A stretch of 42,182 bases of DNA, taken from the NCBI GenBank assembly GCA_015659035.1, contig DQNS01000053.1:1-42182 (forward strand), written 5' to 3'. Position 1 is the stretch's first letter; the number at the start of each line of letters is the position of its first letter. The notes beneath the pieces are model-generated. The model made no database searches and was not told the DNA's origin. It saw only the letters and a program-made list of their open reading frames with translations. The position numbers and the translations under genes are program-made. Origin of the DNA: Acidobacteriota bacterium (lineage in GTDB: Bacteria; Acidobacteriota; Vicinamibacteria; Vicinamibacterales; UBA8438). This document shows positions 33,818 through 40,893 of this stretch, piece by piece.

Positions 33818-34003
33818 TTGCACCGATGCACGCCACGATGCCGGAACCCGCAGCAGGACACGACGATTCTCCTTGTCGATGACGACCCGAGCCTGCGGTC
33901 CGCGATGGGTCAGTTTCTGGAGGATCAGGACTGGGTGACGCTGGTCGCCTCCGACGGTGCTGACGCGCTCCGCATCGTCGGGTCGTACCCGGGGCCGTGG
34001 TGA
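33818..34003 (+). pseudogene. Truncated response-regulator receiver domain
   Basis: The 61-codon frame contains TILLVDDDPSLRSAMGQFLE and VASDGADALRIVG, the beta1-alpha1-beta2-alpha2 start of a CheY-like receiver with the acidic cluster DDD. It ends at a TGA before the phosphoacceptor-Asp strand, so it cannot be a working receiver. The first residues are not family-like, so even the 5' end may be fused or mis-started. The following 134 bp to the next gene hold no continuation that I can recognise. Confidence 0.7.
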
Positions 34004-34137
34004 TCGCGGTTGCGGTTTCGGGGTGTCGCACCGACATCCATCGCTGAACGGGCTACGAGGGTCGACAGTCTGCTCCCGCCTCGTTACCATGTGCTCGCCC
34101 AGTGTTCCGTGATACGGGACGCTCACTGGAGGTGGTC

Positions 34138-34809
34138 ATGACTGGCTGGCACGGGCTCTCTCGCCGGGAGCTGCTGAAGCGGACGGCGGTGCTGGGCGCA
34201 GCAGCGACGGTCCCGTTGCGTGTGGCGCTGGTCGCCCGACAGGCGGCACCCCTCGAGGGCTTCGTCACCCTCACGGCGTCGGAAGCGGACACGCTCGAAG
34301 CGATCGTCGCGCGGCTCATCCCAACCGACGAGGATGGGCCGGGCGCCACCGAGGCGAGGGCGGCCTCCTACATTGACCGTGCGCTCGGTGGCGCGCTAGC
34401 GTCCTCTCGTGAGACCTACGCTGAGGGCCTAGCGGCCACCGATGCCTATGCGCGGGCGTCGAAGGGGGCCCCGTTCGCCACGCTCGCCCCGGCCGACCAG
34501 GACCGGATCCTCGGTGAGATGGAGGAGGGCGTCGCCACCGGCTTCGAGCCCAGCTCGCGCAGTTTCTTCAACCTGGTGCGCAGCCACACGATTCAGGGCA
34601 CCTTCTGCGACCCGTACTACGGCGGCAACGCCGACTTCGTCGGCTGGGATCTGCTCGGGTACCCCGGCCTGCGGCTGGTCGTGACCGAAGACGACCAGCG
34701 GATGGACGCGCCGCGGGCCCGTCATCGGTCCGCGTATGGGTTCGGGCGGTTCACCACGCCCACCGAGCTTGCTGTTGGCGAGCGTTCGGAGGACGACGAT
34801 GGCCGTTGA
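34138..34809 (+). CDS. Gluconate 2-dehydrogenase subunit 3 family protein (Tat signal)
   Basis: 223 residues, with GGAGGTGGTC immediately before the ATG. A twin-arginine signal (LSRRELLKRTAVLGAAATVP) is followed by the subunit-3 domain (LTASEADTLEAIVARLIPTD, GPGATEARAASYIDRALG, FFNLVRSHTIQGTFCDPYYG, DFVGWDLLGYPGLRLVV). Subunit 3 escorts the FAD-containing GMC subunit through the Tat system and forms part of membrane-linked sugar/alcohol dehydrogenases. Its end overlaps the GMC gene by 11 nt. No cytochrome subunit follows, so the electron acceptor is not encoded here. Confidence 0.92.
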   Translation: MTGWHGLSRRELLKRTAVLGAAATVPLRVALVARQAAPLEGFVTLTASEADTLEAIVARLIPTDEDGPGATEARAASYIDRALGGALASSRETYAEGLAATDAYARASKGAPFATLAPADQDRILGEMEEGVATGFEPSSRSFFNLVRSHTIQGTFCDPYYGGNADFVGWDLLGYPGLRLVVTEDDQRMDAPRARHRSAYGFGRFTTPTELAVGERSEDDDGR

Positions 34810-36505
34810 GCTGAACCGGACCGACGTCGTCGTCATCGGGCTCGGCGCGGTGGGCGGCGTCGCCGTGCTGCCCCTCACGCAGGCGGGGCTCGACGTCATC
34901 GGTCTCGAGGCGGGCGGCTGGCTGCACCCACCCGATTTCGCGCCCGACGAGCTGCGCAACAACGTGCGCGGCTGGCCCTACGCCGTGCAGAAGGCGAACC
35001 GGGAGGTCCCGGTGCATCGGCGCAACGCCTCGGCGCCCGATTCGCCGCGGCGCGCCGTGCACCCGATGATGAACGCCGTTGGTGGCACGACGCTGCATTA
35101 CTGGGCGCAAAGCTGGCGGCTCAACCCGTGGGACTTCAAGGTCGTCAGCGAGACCACGCGCCGATACGGCGCTGCGCGGATTCCCGCCGGGTCGACCGTC
35201 GAGGACTGGCCGTTCGGGCTCGAGGCGCTCGAGCCGTACTACGACATCGTGGAGCATGAGATCGGGATATCGGGCAAGGCGGGCAACATCGGTGGGGTCA
35301 TCGACGAGGCCGGCAACATCTTCGAGGGCCCGCGGATGCGGGAATACCCGATGCCACCGCTGCGTGGCACCGAGTTCACCGACCTGATGGGCGAGGCGGC
35401 CCGGCGGCTGGGGTGGCATCCGTTCCCGGGGCCGGCGGCGATCAACTCGCGCCCCTATCAGGACCGCTCGGCCTGCGTGTATCACGGGTTCTGCAACCGT
35501 GGCGGGTGTCACGTCGGTGCGAAGAACTCCACCGCGGTCTCGACCATTCCCAAGGCGCAGGAGACCGGCCGGCTGAAGGTCGTGACCCGGGCGCACGTAA
35601 CCCGCATCCAAGTGGACCGCGACGGGCGGGTCACCGGCGTGACGTATCTATGGAACGGCACCGAGTACTTCCAGCCGGCCGACGTCGTGTTGCTGGCGAG
35701 CTATACCTACGAGAACGTCCGACTGCTGCTGCTCTCGACCTCGGCGCCCTATCCGAACGGGTTGTCGAACAACGGGGGGCAGGTCGGCCGGCACTACTTC
35801 AGTCACAGCCAGGGCGCCGGTGTGCAGGCGCTGTTTCCCCATGACCTCAACTGCTGGTACGGGCTGCCGGCTCAGGGTGTGGCGGTTGACAATTGGGCGG
35901 ACGACAACTTCGATCACGCCGGTCTCGATTTCATCGGTGGCGGCAACCTCTGGGTCTTCTCCGACCGCCGGCCGATCAGCGCGGCCGGCATGAACACCTT
36001 CGGCCGAGCGCCCCGCTGGGGTGCGGCGTGGAAGCGGTTCATCAAGGAGAACGCCGACCGCTCGATCGGGTCCTATCTCCAGAAGACCACCCTGCCCTAC
36101 GAGGACAACTACCTCGATCTGCATCCGACCGTGACCGACCCGCTCGGCGACCCCGTCTGCCGGATTACGGCCGACTTCAAGGACAACGAGAAGAAGGTCG
36201 CGGCGTTCGTGCAGGACAAGATGGTGGCGTGGTTCGAGGAGGTGGGCGCCGTGGAAATCGTGCGACAGGGCGTCGGCACGATGGGCCCGTCCACCCACGC
36301 CTATGGCGGCACCCGGATGGGTGACAACGCCGAGACCAACGTGGTCGACCGCTGGGGCTTCTCGCACGAAGCCCAGAATCTCGGCGTGCTGGGCGGGTCG
36401 GTCATGGGCACGAGCGGTGCCCACAACCCGACCGAGACCGCCCAGGCGCTGGCCTGGCGCACCGCCGAACATCTGGTGGAACACTGGCGCGGCATCGCCG
36501 GGTAG
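34799..36505 (+). CDS. GMC-family FAD oxidoreductase (gluconate/sugar dehydrogenase large subunit)
   Basis: 568 residues. The N-terminal FAD-binding Rossmann motif is VVVIGLGAVGGVAVLPLTQA with LEAGG after it. GMC features follow: NAVGGTTLHYWAQSWRLNPW, the Cys-rich YHGFCNRGGCHVGAKNST, VLLASYTYENVRLLL, and the C-terminal HAYGGTRMGDNAETN and SVMGTSGAHNPTETAQALA with the conserved His/Asn pair. The start is the ATG at 34799, overlapping the small subunit. It has no signal of its own, fitting co-export with the Tat-tagged subunit 3. It oxidises an unknown polyol, sugar or sugar acid. Confidence 0.93.
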   Translation: MAVELNRTDVVVIGLGAVGGVAVLPLTQAGLDVIGLEAGGWLHPPDFAPDELRNNVRGWPYAVQKANREVPVHRRNASAPDSPRRAVHPMMNAVGGTTLHYWAQSWRLNPWDFKVVSETTRRYGAARIPAGSTVEDWPFGLEALEPYYDIVEHEIGISGKAGNIGGVIDEAGNIFEGPRMREYPMPPLRGTEFTDLMGEAARRLGWHPFPGPAAINSRPYQDRSACVYHGFCNRGGCHVGAKNSTAVSTIPKAQETGRLKVVTRAHVTRIQVDRDGRVTGVTYLWNGTEYFQPADVVLLASYTYENVRLLLLSTSAPYPNGLSNNGGQVGRHYFSHSQGAGVQALFPHDLNCWYGLPAQGVAVDNWADDNFDHAGLDFIGGGNLWVFSDRRPISAAGMNTFGRAPRWGAAWKRFIKENADRSIGSYLQKTTLPYEDNYLDLHPTVTDPLGDPVCRITADFKDNEKKVAAFVQDKMVAWFEEVGAVEIVRQGVGTMGPSTHAYGGTRMGDNAETNVVDRWGFSHEAQNLGVLGGSVMGTSGAHNPTETAQALAWRTAEHLVEHWRGIAG

Positions 36506-36603
36506 AGCGCCCGCCGTTGCGACCTGGCGGGCGGCTACATCTTGGGTAAGGACGTCGAGGAGACGCTCAGGCTGGCGCAGGAATCGTCAAGCGGACGATG
36601 AGT

Positions 36604-36640
36604 GCCCTCACCCCAACCCTCTTCCAGAGGGAGAGGGAGA
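36604..36640. repeat. CCCTCACCCC...GGGAGAGGGAG palindromic repeat
   Basis: CCCTCACCCCAACCCTCTTC is followed by CAGAGGGAGAGGGAG. CCCTCT and AGAGGG form a 6-bp stem around TCC. This matches a repeat type scattered through many bacterial genomes. It sits between the convergent GMC and redoxin genes and could act as a bidirectional terminator. Confidence 0.7.
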
Positions 36641-36689
36641 AACCGAATGCCGCCGAGACGATCAAGCGTCTGGGCGGTGTGAGGCGCAG

Positions 36690-37832
36690 CTAACGATTTG
36701 CCCGTTGCCGGTCGAGCGCGTCGAGGTCGAGCGTGAACGAGAGCGGCACAGACACCGGGTCGAAGCAGAGCTCGTCGTTGCAGGCCTGATAGTCGAGCGT
36801 CCCGGTCAGGGTCAGCGCGTCGAGCTCGGCCAGCGCTTCCTCAACCTCCGCTGCCCCCGAGACGACCACCTCCTGCAACAGCATGAACGGCTGCTGATAC
36901 ACCGGCACCCGCTCGTCGAGCGGCTCGAAGTGGTAGAGCTCCGATGCCGGGAACTCGACCGGCTCGAACCGGACGTGCGACACCGGGGCCATGGTGAGCC
37001 CGATCACGCGGTAGCCCATCTGCTCGGCGCCCGGCGCGTAGACGTGGATGTTCGGGTTGGGCACGATCTCGATCGCGATCGAGAACCGGGTGCCGACGGT
37101 GACGCTCGGGTCGCTCGGATAGGCGGTCAGCGTCAGGTGTGCGGTCGTGCCCTCGATCGCGGCAATCGGGGAGAGACCCGCGCCAAGCTTCAACATCACG
37201 TTCGCTGTCGTGTTCCGCTCCCGGTAGAACTCCTCGAAGAATCGCGACGTGACGCGACCCGTCCCATCGAGTATGAAGGTGCCCGGGTGGGGGGTGCCGA
37301 CGATCATCGGGTTGGCGCCGAAGAGCGAGACATACTTCGCCACATCGGCGACGACGTTAGGATCGTCCCGATTCGGGCCCACACCCTCCGCCGCCACGGT
37401 GTTCAGGATGCCGAACGCCGTGATCACCGACGAGTCGTCGTCCGACAGGAGCGGGAACGTGATGTCCCGTCGTTGGCTGAAGTCGGCAAGCACCTCCTCC
37501 GAGTCGTAACTGATCGCCACGACGCCGAGCCCTTGCGCCCGCAGTTCCTCCAAGCGGCTTTGCAGCTCCACGAGCTGCGCTTTGCAATACGGTCACCAGT
37601 TGGCCGAGCGGTGAAACAGCAGAATCGCACCGTTCGGTCCCAGGACGGAATCGCGGGTCCAGACCCGGCCGGTCTGATCCGAGAGGCTGAAATCGGGCAC
37701 ACGTTCGCCGACTTGCGGGCCAAGCGACGCCACCTCGATCGGGGTTCTGGACTGCATCCCCTGAGACGGGAATCCAAGCACCAGGGCTGCCAGGACCCCG
37801 GTCAATGCCGCTCGCGGAACCACCTTTGTCAT
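36690..37832 (-). CDS. Selenoprotein redoxin with DsbD-type C-terminal domain (in-frame TGA = Sec)
   Basis: 380 residues if the TGA at 37593-37595 is read as selenocysteine (residue 80). Residues 1-25 form a signal peptide (AALTGVLAALVLGFPSQG). Residues about 36-190 are an AhpC/TSA-type thioredoxin fold: VGERVPDFSLSDQTGRVWTR, ILLFHRSANW, then Sec80-PYC, KAQLVELQSRLEELRAQGLG, VVAISYDSEEVLADFSQRRD and FPLLSDDDSSVITAFGI. The Sec replaces the first Cys of CxxC (UPYC, Cys83). The C-terminal part (PSVTVGTRFSIAIEI to YQACNDELCFDPVSVPLSFT) resembles the DsbD N-terminal domain with its CxxxxC pair. The protein probably handles thiol/disulfide or peroxide chemistry outside the cytoplasm. Standard gene callers would report two pieces, 37593-37832 and 36690-37571. 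Confidence 0.85.
37562..37578 (-). promoter_or_regulatory. SECIS-like hairpin after the Sec UGA
   Basis: On the minus strand GCAGCTC-GTG-GAGCTGC forms a perfect 7-bp stem whose loop lies 21 nt after the UGA. This falls in the distance window known for bacterial SECIS elements (loop about 16-37 nt after UGA, G in the loop). It lies inside the coding sequence, as bacterial SECIS elements do. Direct sequence evidence; binding by SelB is inferred. Confidence 0.7.
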
Positions 37833-37893
37833 GACGGCGCATCCTACCACGAACCGCTGCGCCTGGCGTGTTGTCGTCCGCGCCGTGTTGAAG

Positions 37894-37950
37894 TAGAAGC
37901 TGGCGAAGCCCCCGGCTTCCTCCTGCCTCTGACTTCTTGAGTGTCTCCTA
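37894..37950 (-). repeat. Dispersed GGAGACAGGAG/GGGCTTCGCCGG repeat, copy e
   Basis: On the minus strand TAGGAGACACTCAAGAAGTC is followed by AGAGGCAGGAGG, AAGCC and GGGGGCTTCGCCAGCTTC. The GAAGCC...GGCTTC parts can pair. It begins in the stop codon of the methyltransferase gene and lies upstream of the selenoprotein gene on the same strand. Confidence 0.7.
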
Positions 37951-39102
37951 CGCCTGACAGACGGCAATCAACGCGGTCACCGGCTCCCCGTACTCGTGCC
38001 GGACGACCGGCTCGCTCAGACCGAGGAGGGTCAGGCCGGCGCCCCTCACCACATCCGATACGTGGTGCGGGTGGTGCGTGAAACGACCGGAGTCCGAGAG
38101 CCGGAACGGGTCGGTGTCCCCCCGTTCGACGCTGAACGCCAGCAGCCCACCCGGCTTGAGCACACGGGCCGCCGGTTCGACGACCTGTGCGAGATCGCCG
38201 AAGTAGATCAACGTGTCGCACGCGATCACCAGGTCGAACCGCTCGGGCATGTCCTTGGCCAGCCACCCCGTGATCTCCGCGGTTTCGAGCCGGTCGTAAA
38301 CGCCACGTGTCCTCGCCCGGGCGATCATGTCGGCGGACAGGTCGACACCCACGAGACACGCGGCCCGGGCGCGCCATTGTTCGCCGCCTAGCCCGGTGCC
38401 GCACCCGAGGTCCAGCACATCGAGGTCTGCTCGCGTCCCCAGGACCGCAACCGTGGCGTCATGGAGTCGCTCGGGCGCGCAGTAGTCCAGCTCGCCGGTC
38501 ATGTTCTCGTCGTAGAAGGCGGCGAACCGGCTGTAGAGCTGTTCGATGCATCGGTCGGAGACGCGTGTCGGAGGGGCCGCGTCGGTCAGTGCCGTCAACA
38601 GGTGCTCGACCTCTGCGTCGTCGGGGCACTGTGAGAGGTAGTGCTGGTAGGCAATCCTCGCCTCGTTGCGACGGCCGACGATATGGGCCAGCTCCCCGAG
38701 CCGGAGCCACGCATCCGGGTCGTCCGGTGCGAGATCCACCGCGCGTCGTTGGCACAGAAAAGCGGCGAGCACCCGGTCGCGCCTCTGGAGCGCGTCGGCG
38801 TGCGCTGCGAGCGCAGCGGCGTCCGGTGCGGCCGCTGTCCGGTGCTCCTCGGTGAGGAGCTGGTCCCGCCTGGCGGTGGCGATCCAGTCGAGACATCCCG
38901 GCCAGTCGTCGCCCATCAACGGGCTGAGGTCGGCCTGCAGTTGCTGGAGATCCCGCGTGCCGTCGCACAGCTCGACGATCAGCGCGGCGGTGGGGTTCAG
39001 GCGATACAGTCGGTCGAGCCGGACGTCGTACGCGACATAGCCGTCCGGGGCGGTTGACAGCAGTACCGAGGGGCTAAGCCGAAGCGGGCTACCGGTCGGC
39101 AT
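37948..39102 (-). CDS. PqqD-like / TPR / SAM-dependent methyltransferase fusion
   Basis: 384 residues. The N-terminal 75 or so (LRLSPSVLLSTAPDGYVAYD, RLDRLYRLNPTAALIVELCD, GTRDLQQLQADL) look like PqqD, the peptide-chaperone (RiPP recognition element) fold. A short TPR-like helical region follows (DPDAWLRLGELAHIVGRRNE, ARIAYQHYLSQCPDDAEVEH). Then comes a class-I methyltransferase: LDLGCGTGLGGEQW (motif I), LVGVDLSADMIARAR (motif II), FDLVIACDTLIYFGDL and VLKPGGLLAFSVE. The start ATG at 39102 is chosen because the frame upstream overlaps another gene and is not family-like. PqqD fusions usually modify a ribosomally made peptide, so the target may be a nearby gene product (inference). Confidence 0.85.
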   Translation of the reverse strand: MPTGSPLRLSPSVLLSTAPDGYVAYDVRLDRLYRLNPTAALIVELCDGTRDLQQLQADLSPLMGDDWPGCLDWIATARRDQLLTEEHRTAAAPDAAALAAHADALQRRDRVLAAFLCQRRAVDLAPDDPDAWLRLGELAHIVGRRNEARIAYQHYLSQCPDDAEVEHLLTALTDAAPPTRVSDRCIEQLYSRFAAFYDENMTGELDYCAPERLHDATVAVLGTRADLDVLDLGCGTGLGGEQWRARAACLVGVDLSADMIARARTRGVYDRLETAEITGWLAKDMPERFDLVIACDTLIYFGDLAQVVEPAARVLKPGGLLAFSVERGDTDPFRLSDSGRFTHHPHHVSDVVRGAGLTLLGLSEPVVRHEYGEPVTALIAVCQA

Positions 39103-39196
39103 TGTCGGATGCGGCGGGCTCGGGGCGTCCACGCAGCGGCCCCGAGCCCTGTCATTTCCGGCGTGTCTGCCCAGGGGTTCGAGTTGCCGGACCGTG

Positions 39197-39595
39197 CTAC
39201 ACCTGCGGCGGGGTGCCCTTCCCCCTGCCGCGACCCTTTCCTTTGCCTCGGCCCCGGCCCTTGCCGCGGCCCCTGCCGTCGCCCTTGCCGCGCCCCTTGC
39301 CGGTACCGTCACCGGGCCGCTGACCCTTGCCGCGCCCCTTGCCGGTACCGTCACCGGGCCGCTGACCCTTGCCACGCCCCTTGCCGGTACCGTCGCCTTT
39401 GCCCTTGCCGCGGCCCTTCCCCTTGCCGGTGCCGTCGGGGGGCTGCGGCGGTTGCGGATCCTGCGCCAGCACCGTCGCAGTAGGCAGCACGGCGAGCGCG
39501 CCGGCACCAGCCAGCAGACGCCGCAATGCCTGACGCCGGGTTGTCGGGATGTTCTTCAGCAGGGTTTCCAGTTGTTCGCCTATCTCTCGAGACAC
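39197..39595 (-). CDS. Exported Gly-Lys/Arg-rich tandem-repeat protein
   Basis: 132 residues, GTG start with AAGGAG 6 bp upstream. The N-terminus is MSREIGEQLETLLKNIPTTR, then a twin-arginine-like signal (RRQALRRLLAGAGALAVLPT, ending VLAQD). The mature part is a Pro-rich hinge and then about 80 residues of almost only Gly, Lys, Arg and Asp in GKG/GRG steps, with DGTGKGRGKGQRPG repeated. It resembles no enzyme; the strongly cationic repeat could bind nucleic acid, acidic polymer or the cell surface. It is 94 bp upstream of the PqqD-methyltransferase gene in the same direction and could be its substrate. The leader and repeat-core layout fits a peptide precursor, but a plain export signal explains it equally well. 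Confidence 0.7.
   Translation of the reverse strand: MSREIGEQLETLLKNIPTTRRQALRRLLAGAGALAVLPTATVLAQDPQPPQPPDGTGKGKGRGKGKGDGTGKGRGKGQRPGDGTGKGRGKGQRPGDGTGKGRGKGDGRGRGKGRGRGKGKGRGRGKGTPPQV
39285..39395. repeat. 42-bp in-frame tandem repeat
   Basis: Two almost identical 42-bp units (39285-39326 and 39327-39368) and a partial third unit encode the 14-residue DGTGKGRGKGQRPG step of the Gly-Lys-rich protein. The unit keeps the frame, so copy number can vary without breaking the gene. Not CRISPR: no spacers. Confidence 0.85.
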
Positions 39596-39852
39596 GGCAC
39601 TCTCCTTGTGGCGGCAGATCTTGCGACCGCCGCACGAACGGCGTGGCGCTGGCGTGCGTCCAGCGTGCCATTAGCGGCACCCGTCTGACAGAAACCGCAG
39701 GCACCTTCAGTTTATTCCCTTCGACCGTCCTTTTCCCACCGTGGCCAGACGGCTCCCCGCCCTCGCCAGGAAGAGCCGGAGTCAACAACGCCACGGCCAA
39801 GGATGAAGAAGCGTCCATGGTGTGCCCATACAACCGATTCTCTGAATGCCGT

Positions 39853-40244
39853 CTATCCTTCGGCCACGCCGTCGTCGAAGATCTCCTCGATGGCACGTCC
39901 GAAGAGCCGCGCCATGGCGAACGCTAGCGGCAAGCTGGGGTCGGACTTGCCGTTCTCGATCGCGTTGATCGTCTGAGCGGTTCGAGGCGCAGCGTCGCCA
40001 GATCTCGACTGACTGGCCGCAATACGGCGGTCGTAGAACGGCGCGAGCCGGCTGTCGAGCTGTTCGATACACCGGTCGGATACCCGTGGCGGGGGCGCGG
40101 CGTCGGTCAGCGCCGTCGGCAGGTGCACGATTTCCGCGTCGTCCGGGTGCTGGGACACGTCGCGTTGGTAGGCCACCCGCGCCTCGTCGCGACGACCGAC
40201 GATGTGGGCCAGTTCGCCGAGCCGGAGCCGGGCCGGCAGTCCCG
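39853..40244 (-). pseudogene. Chimeric remnant: methyltransferase TPR part joined to an XRE regulator C-terminus
   Basis: The 5' part on the minus strand (LRLGELAHIVGRRDEARVAY, DVSQHPDDAEIVHLPTALTD, RVSDRCIEQLDSRLAPFYD) is a duplicate of residues about 165-240 of the methyltransferase at 37948-39102. It then runs, in the same open frame, into TINAIENGKSDPSLPLAFAM and ARLFGRAIEEIFDDG, the typical end of a Cro/C1-type DNA-binding repressor. Neither half is complete: no PqqD or methyltransferase domain, and no first helices of the repressor. The frame has no proper start; an internal ATG at 40176 gives 107 residues. Likely a recombination or deletion scar. Confidence 0.8.
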
Positions 40245-40433
40245 CTAGTCTTCCTCGGTTCGTGCCGCGACATGGGCGATGGTGACATCATCCCCGTCCA
40301 GCGTGACCGTCAGGGTGATCGGTCTGCAGCACACCTGACAATCTTCGATGTACTCCTGCCGGCGCACAGACGGGTCGATGAAGACCTCGAGCCATTCGCC
40401 GCAATACGGGCACCGGACGGTCTGCGTGTTCAT
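40245..40433 (-). CDS. CPXCG-motif small cysteine-rich protein
   Basis: 62 residues: MNTQTVRCPYCGEWLEVFID, then a second Cys pair in EDCQVCCRPITLTVTL, giving a four-Cys zinc ribbon. This matches the Cys_rich_CPXCG family (about 60 residues, function unknown). It is complete with an ATG start. It lies head to head with the GlcG/HbpS-like gene (34 bp apart), so a promoter pair is squeezed into 40434-40467, which contains TATAAT. Confidence 0.9.
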   Translation of the reverse strand: MNTQTVRCPYCGEWLEVFIDPSVRRQEYIEDCQVCCRPITLTVTLDGDDVTIAHVAARTEED

Positions 40434-40467
40434 CGCTGACTATAATTCGCGCGGGAGGTTGAACCTT

Positions 40468-40893
40468 ATGCGAACGGTGCAGAAGCTCACACTCGATGAC
40501 GCGCGCGTGATGATGACCGCCGCCGAGGCCAAGGCGCAAGAGATCGGTGTCGATATGGACATCGCCATCACCGACGACAACGGCAGCCTGCTGATGTTTC
40601 ACCGGATGGATGGTGGGCGGATCACGAGCATCGACATCGCGATCAGCAAGGCGTTCACGGGGGCGGCCGCGCGCAAGTCGACGCGGGCGTATGGCGAGGT
40701 CAGCGGTCCCGGTGGTCCCGCGTTCGGGATCCACGTCAGCAATCAAGGGCGCTTCATGATCGTCGCCGGCGGCCTGCCGGTGTTCGTCGACGAGCAGATC
40801 GTCGCCGGCATCGGGTGCAGCTCCGGCAGTCCGGACCAGGACGAGGTAGTGGCCCAGGCCGGCATCGATGCGCTGTTGGCGAGCTTGACCTAG
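40468..40893 (+). CDS. GlcG/HbpS-like (DUF336) protein
   Basis: 141 residues with GGGAGGTT 8 bp before the ATG. This single-domain PAS-like alpha/beta fold (LTLDDARVMMTAAEAKAQEI, MDIAITDDNGSLLMFHRMDG, AISKAFTGAAARKS, GGPAFGIHVSNQGRFMIVAG, GLPVFVDEQIVAGIGCSSGS, DEVVAQAGIDALLA) is the whole family length. Relatives bind heme or act as accessory or sensor proteins; this copy has no signal peptide. The stop codon overlaps by 4 nt the stop of the convergent ankyrin gene. Confidence 0.92.
   Translation: MRTVQKLTLDDARVMMTAAEAKAQEIGVDMDIAITDDNGSLLMFHRMDGGRITSIDIAISKAFTGAAARKSTRAYGEVSGPGGPAFGIHVSNQGRFMIVAGGLPVFVDEQIVAGIGCSSGSPDQDEVVAQAGIDALLASLT

Noticed and set aside
34001-34006. TGA ending the receiver fragment considered as a second selenocysteine codon
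   Set aside because: The sequence after it does not continue a receiver domain, and Sec is not expected at this position.
36506-36603. Possible C-terminal gene fragment after the GMC gene (reads DLAGGYILGKDVEETLRLAQ)
   Set aside because: Too short and without a recognisable family; the palindromic repeat that follows makes a broken gene possible, but the evidence is weak.
39285-39395. Tandem repeats considered as a CRISPR array
   Set aside because: Units are directly adjacent with no spacers and keep a reading frame, so they are coding repeats.
39103-39507. 135-codon upstream extension of the PqqD-like methyltransferase
   Set aside because: It overlaps the Gly-Lys-rich gene in another frame, is Ala/Arg-rich and unlike the family; ATG at 39102 is preferred.
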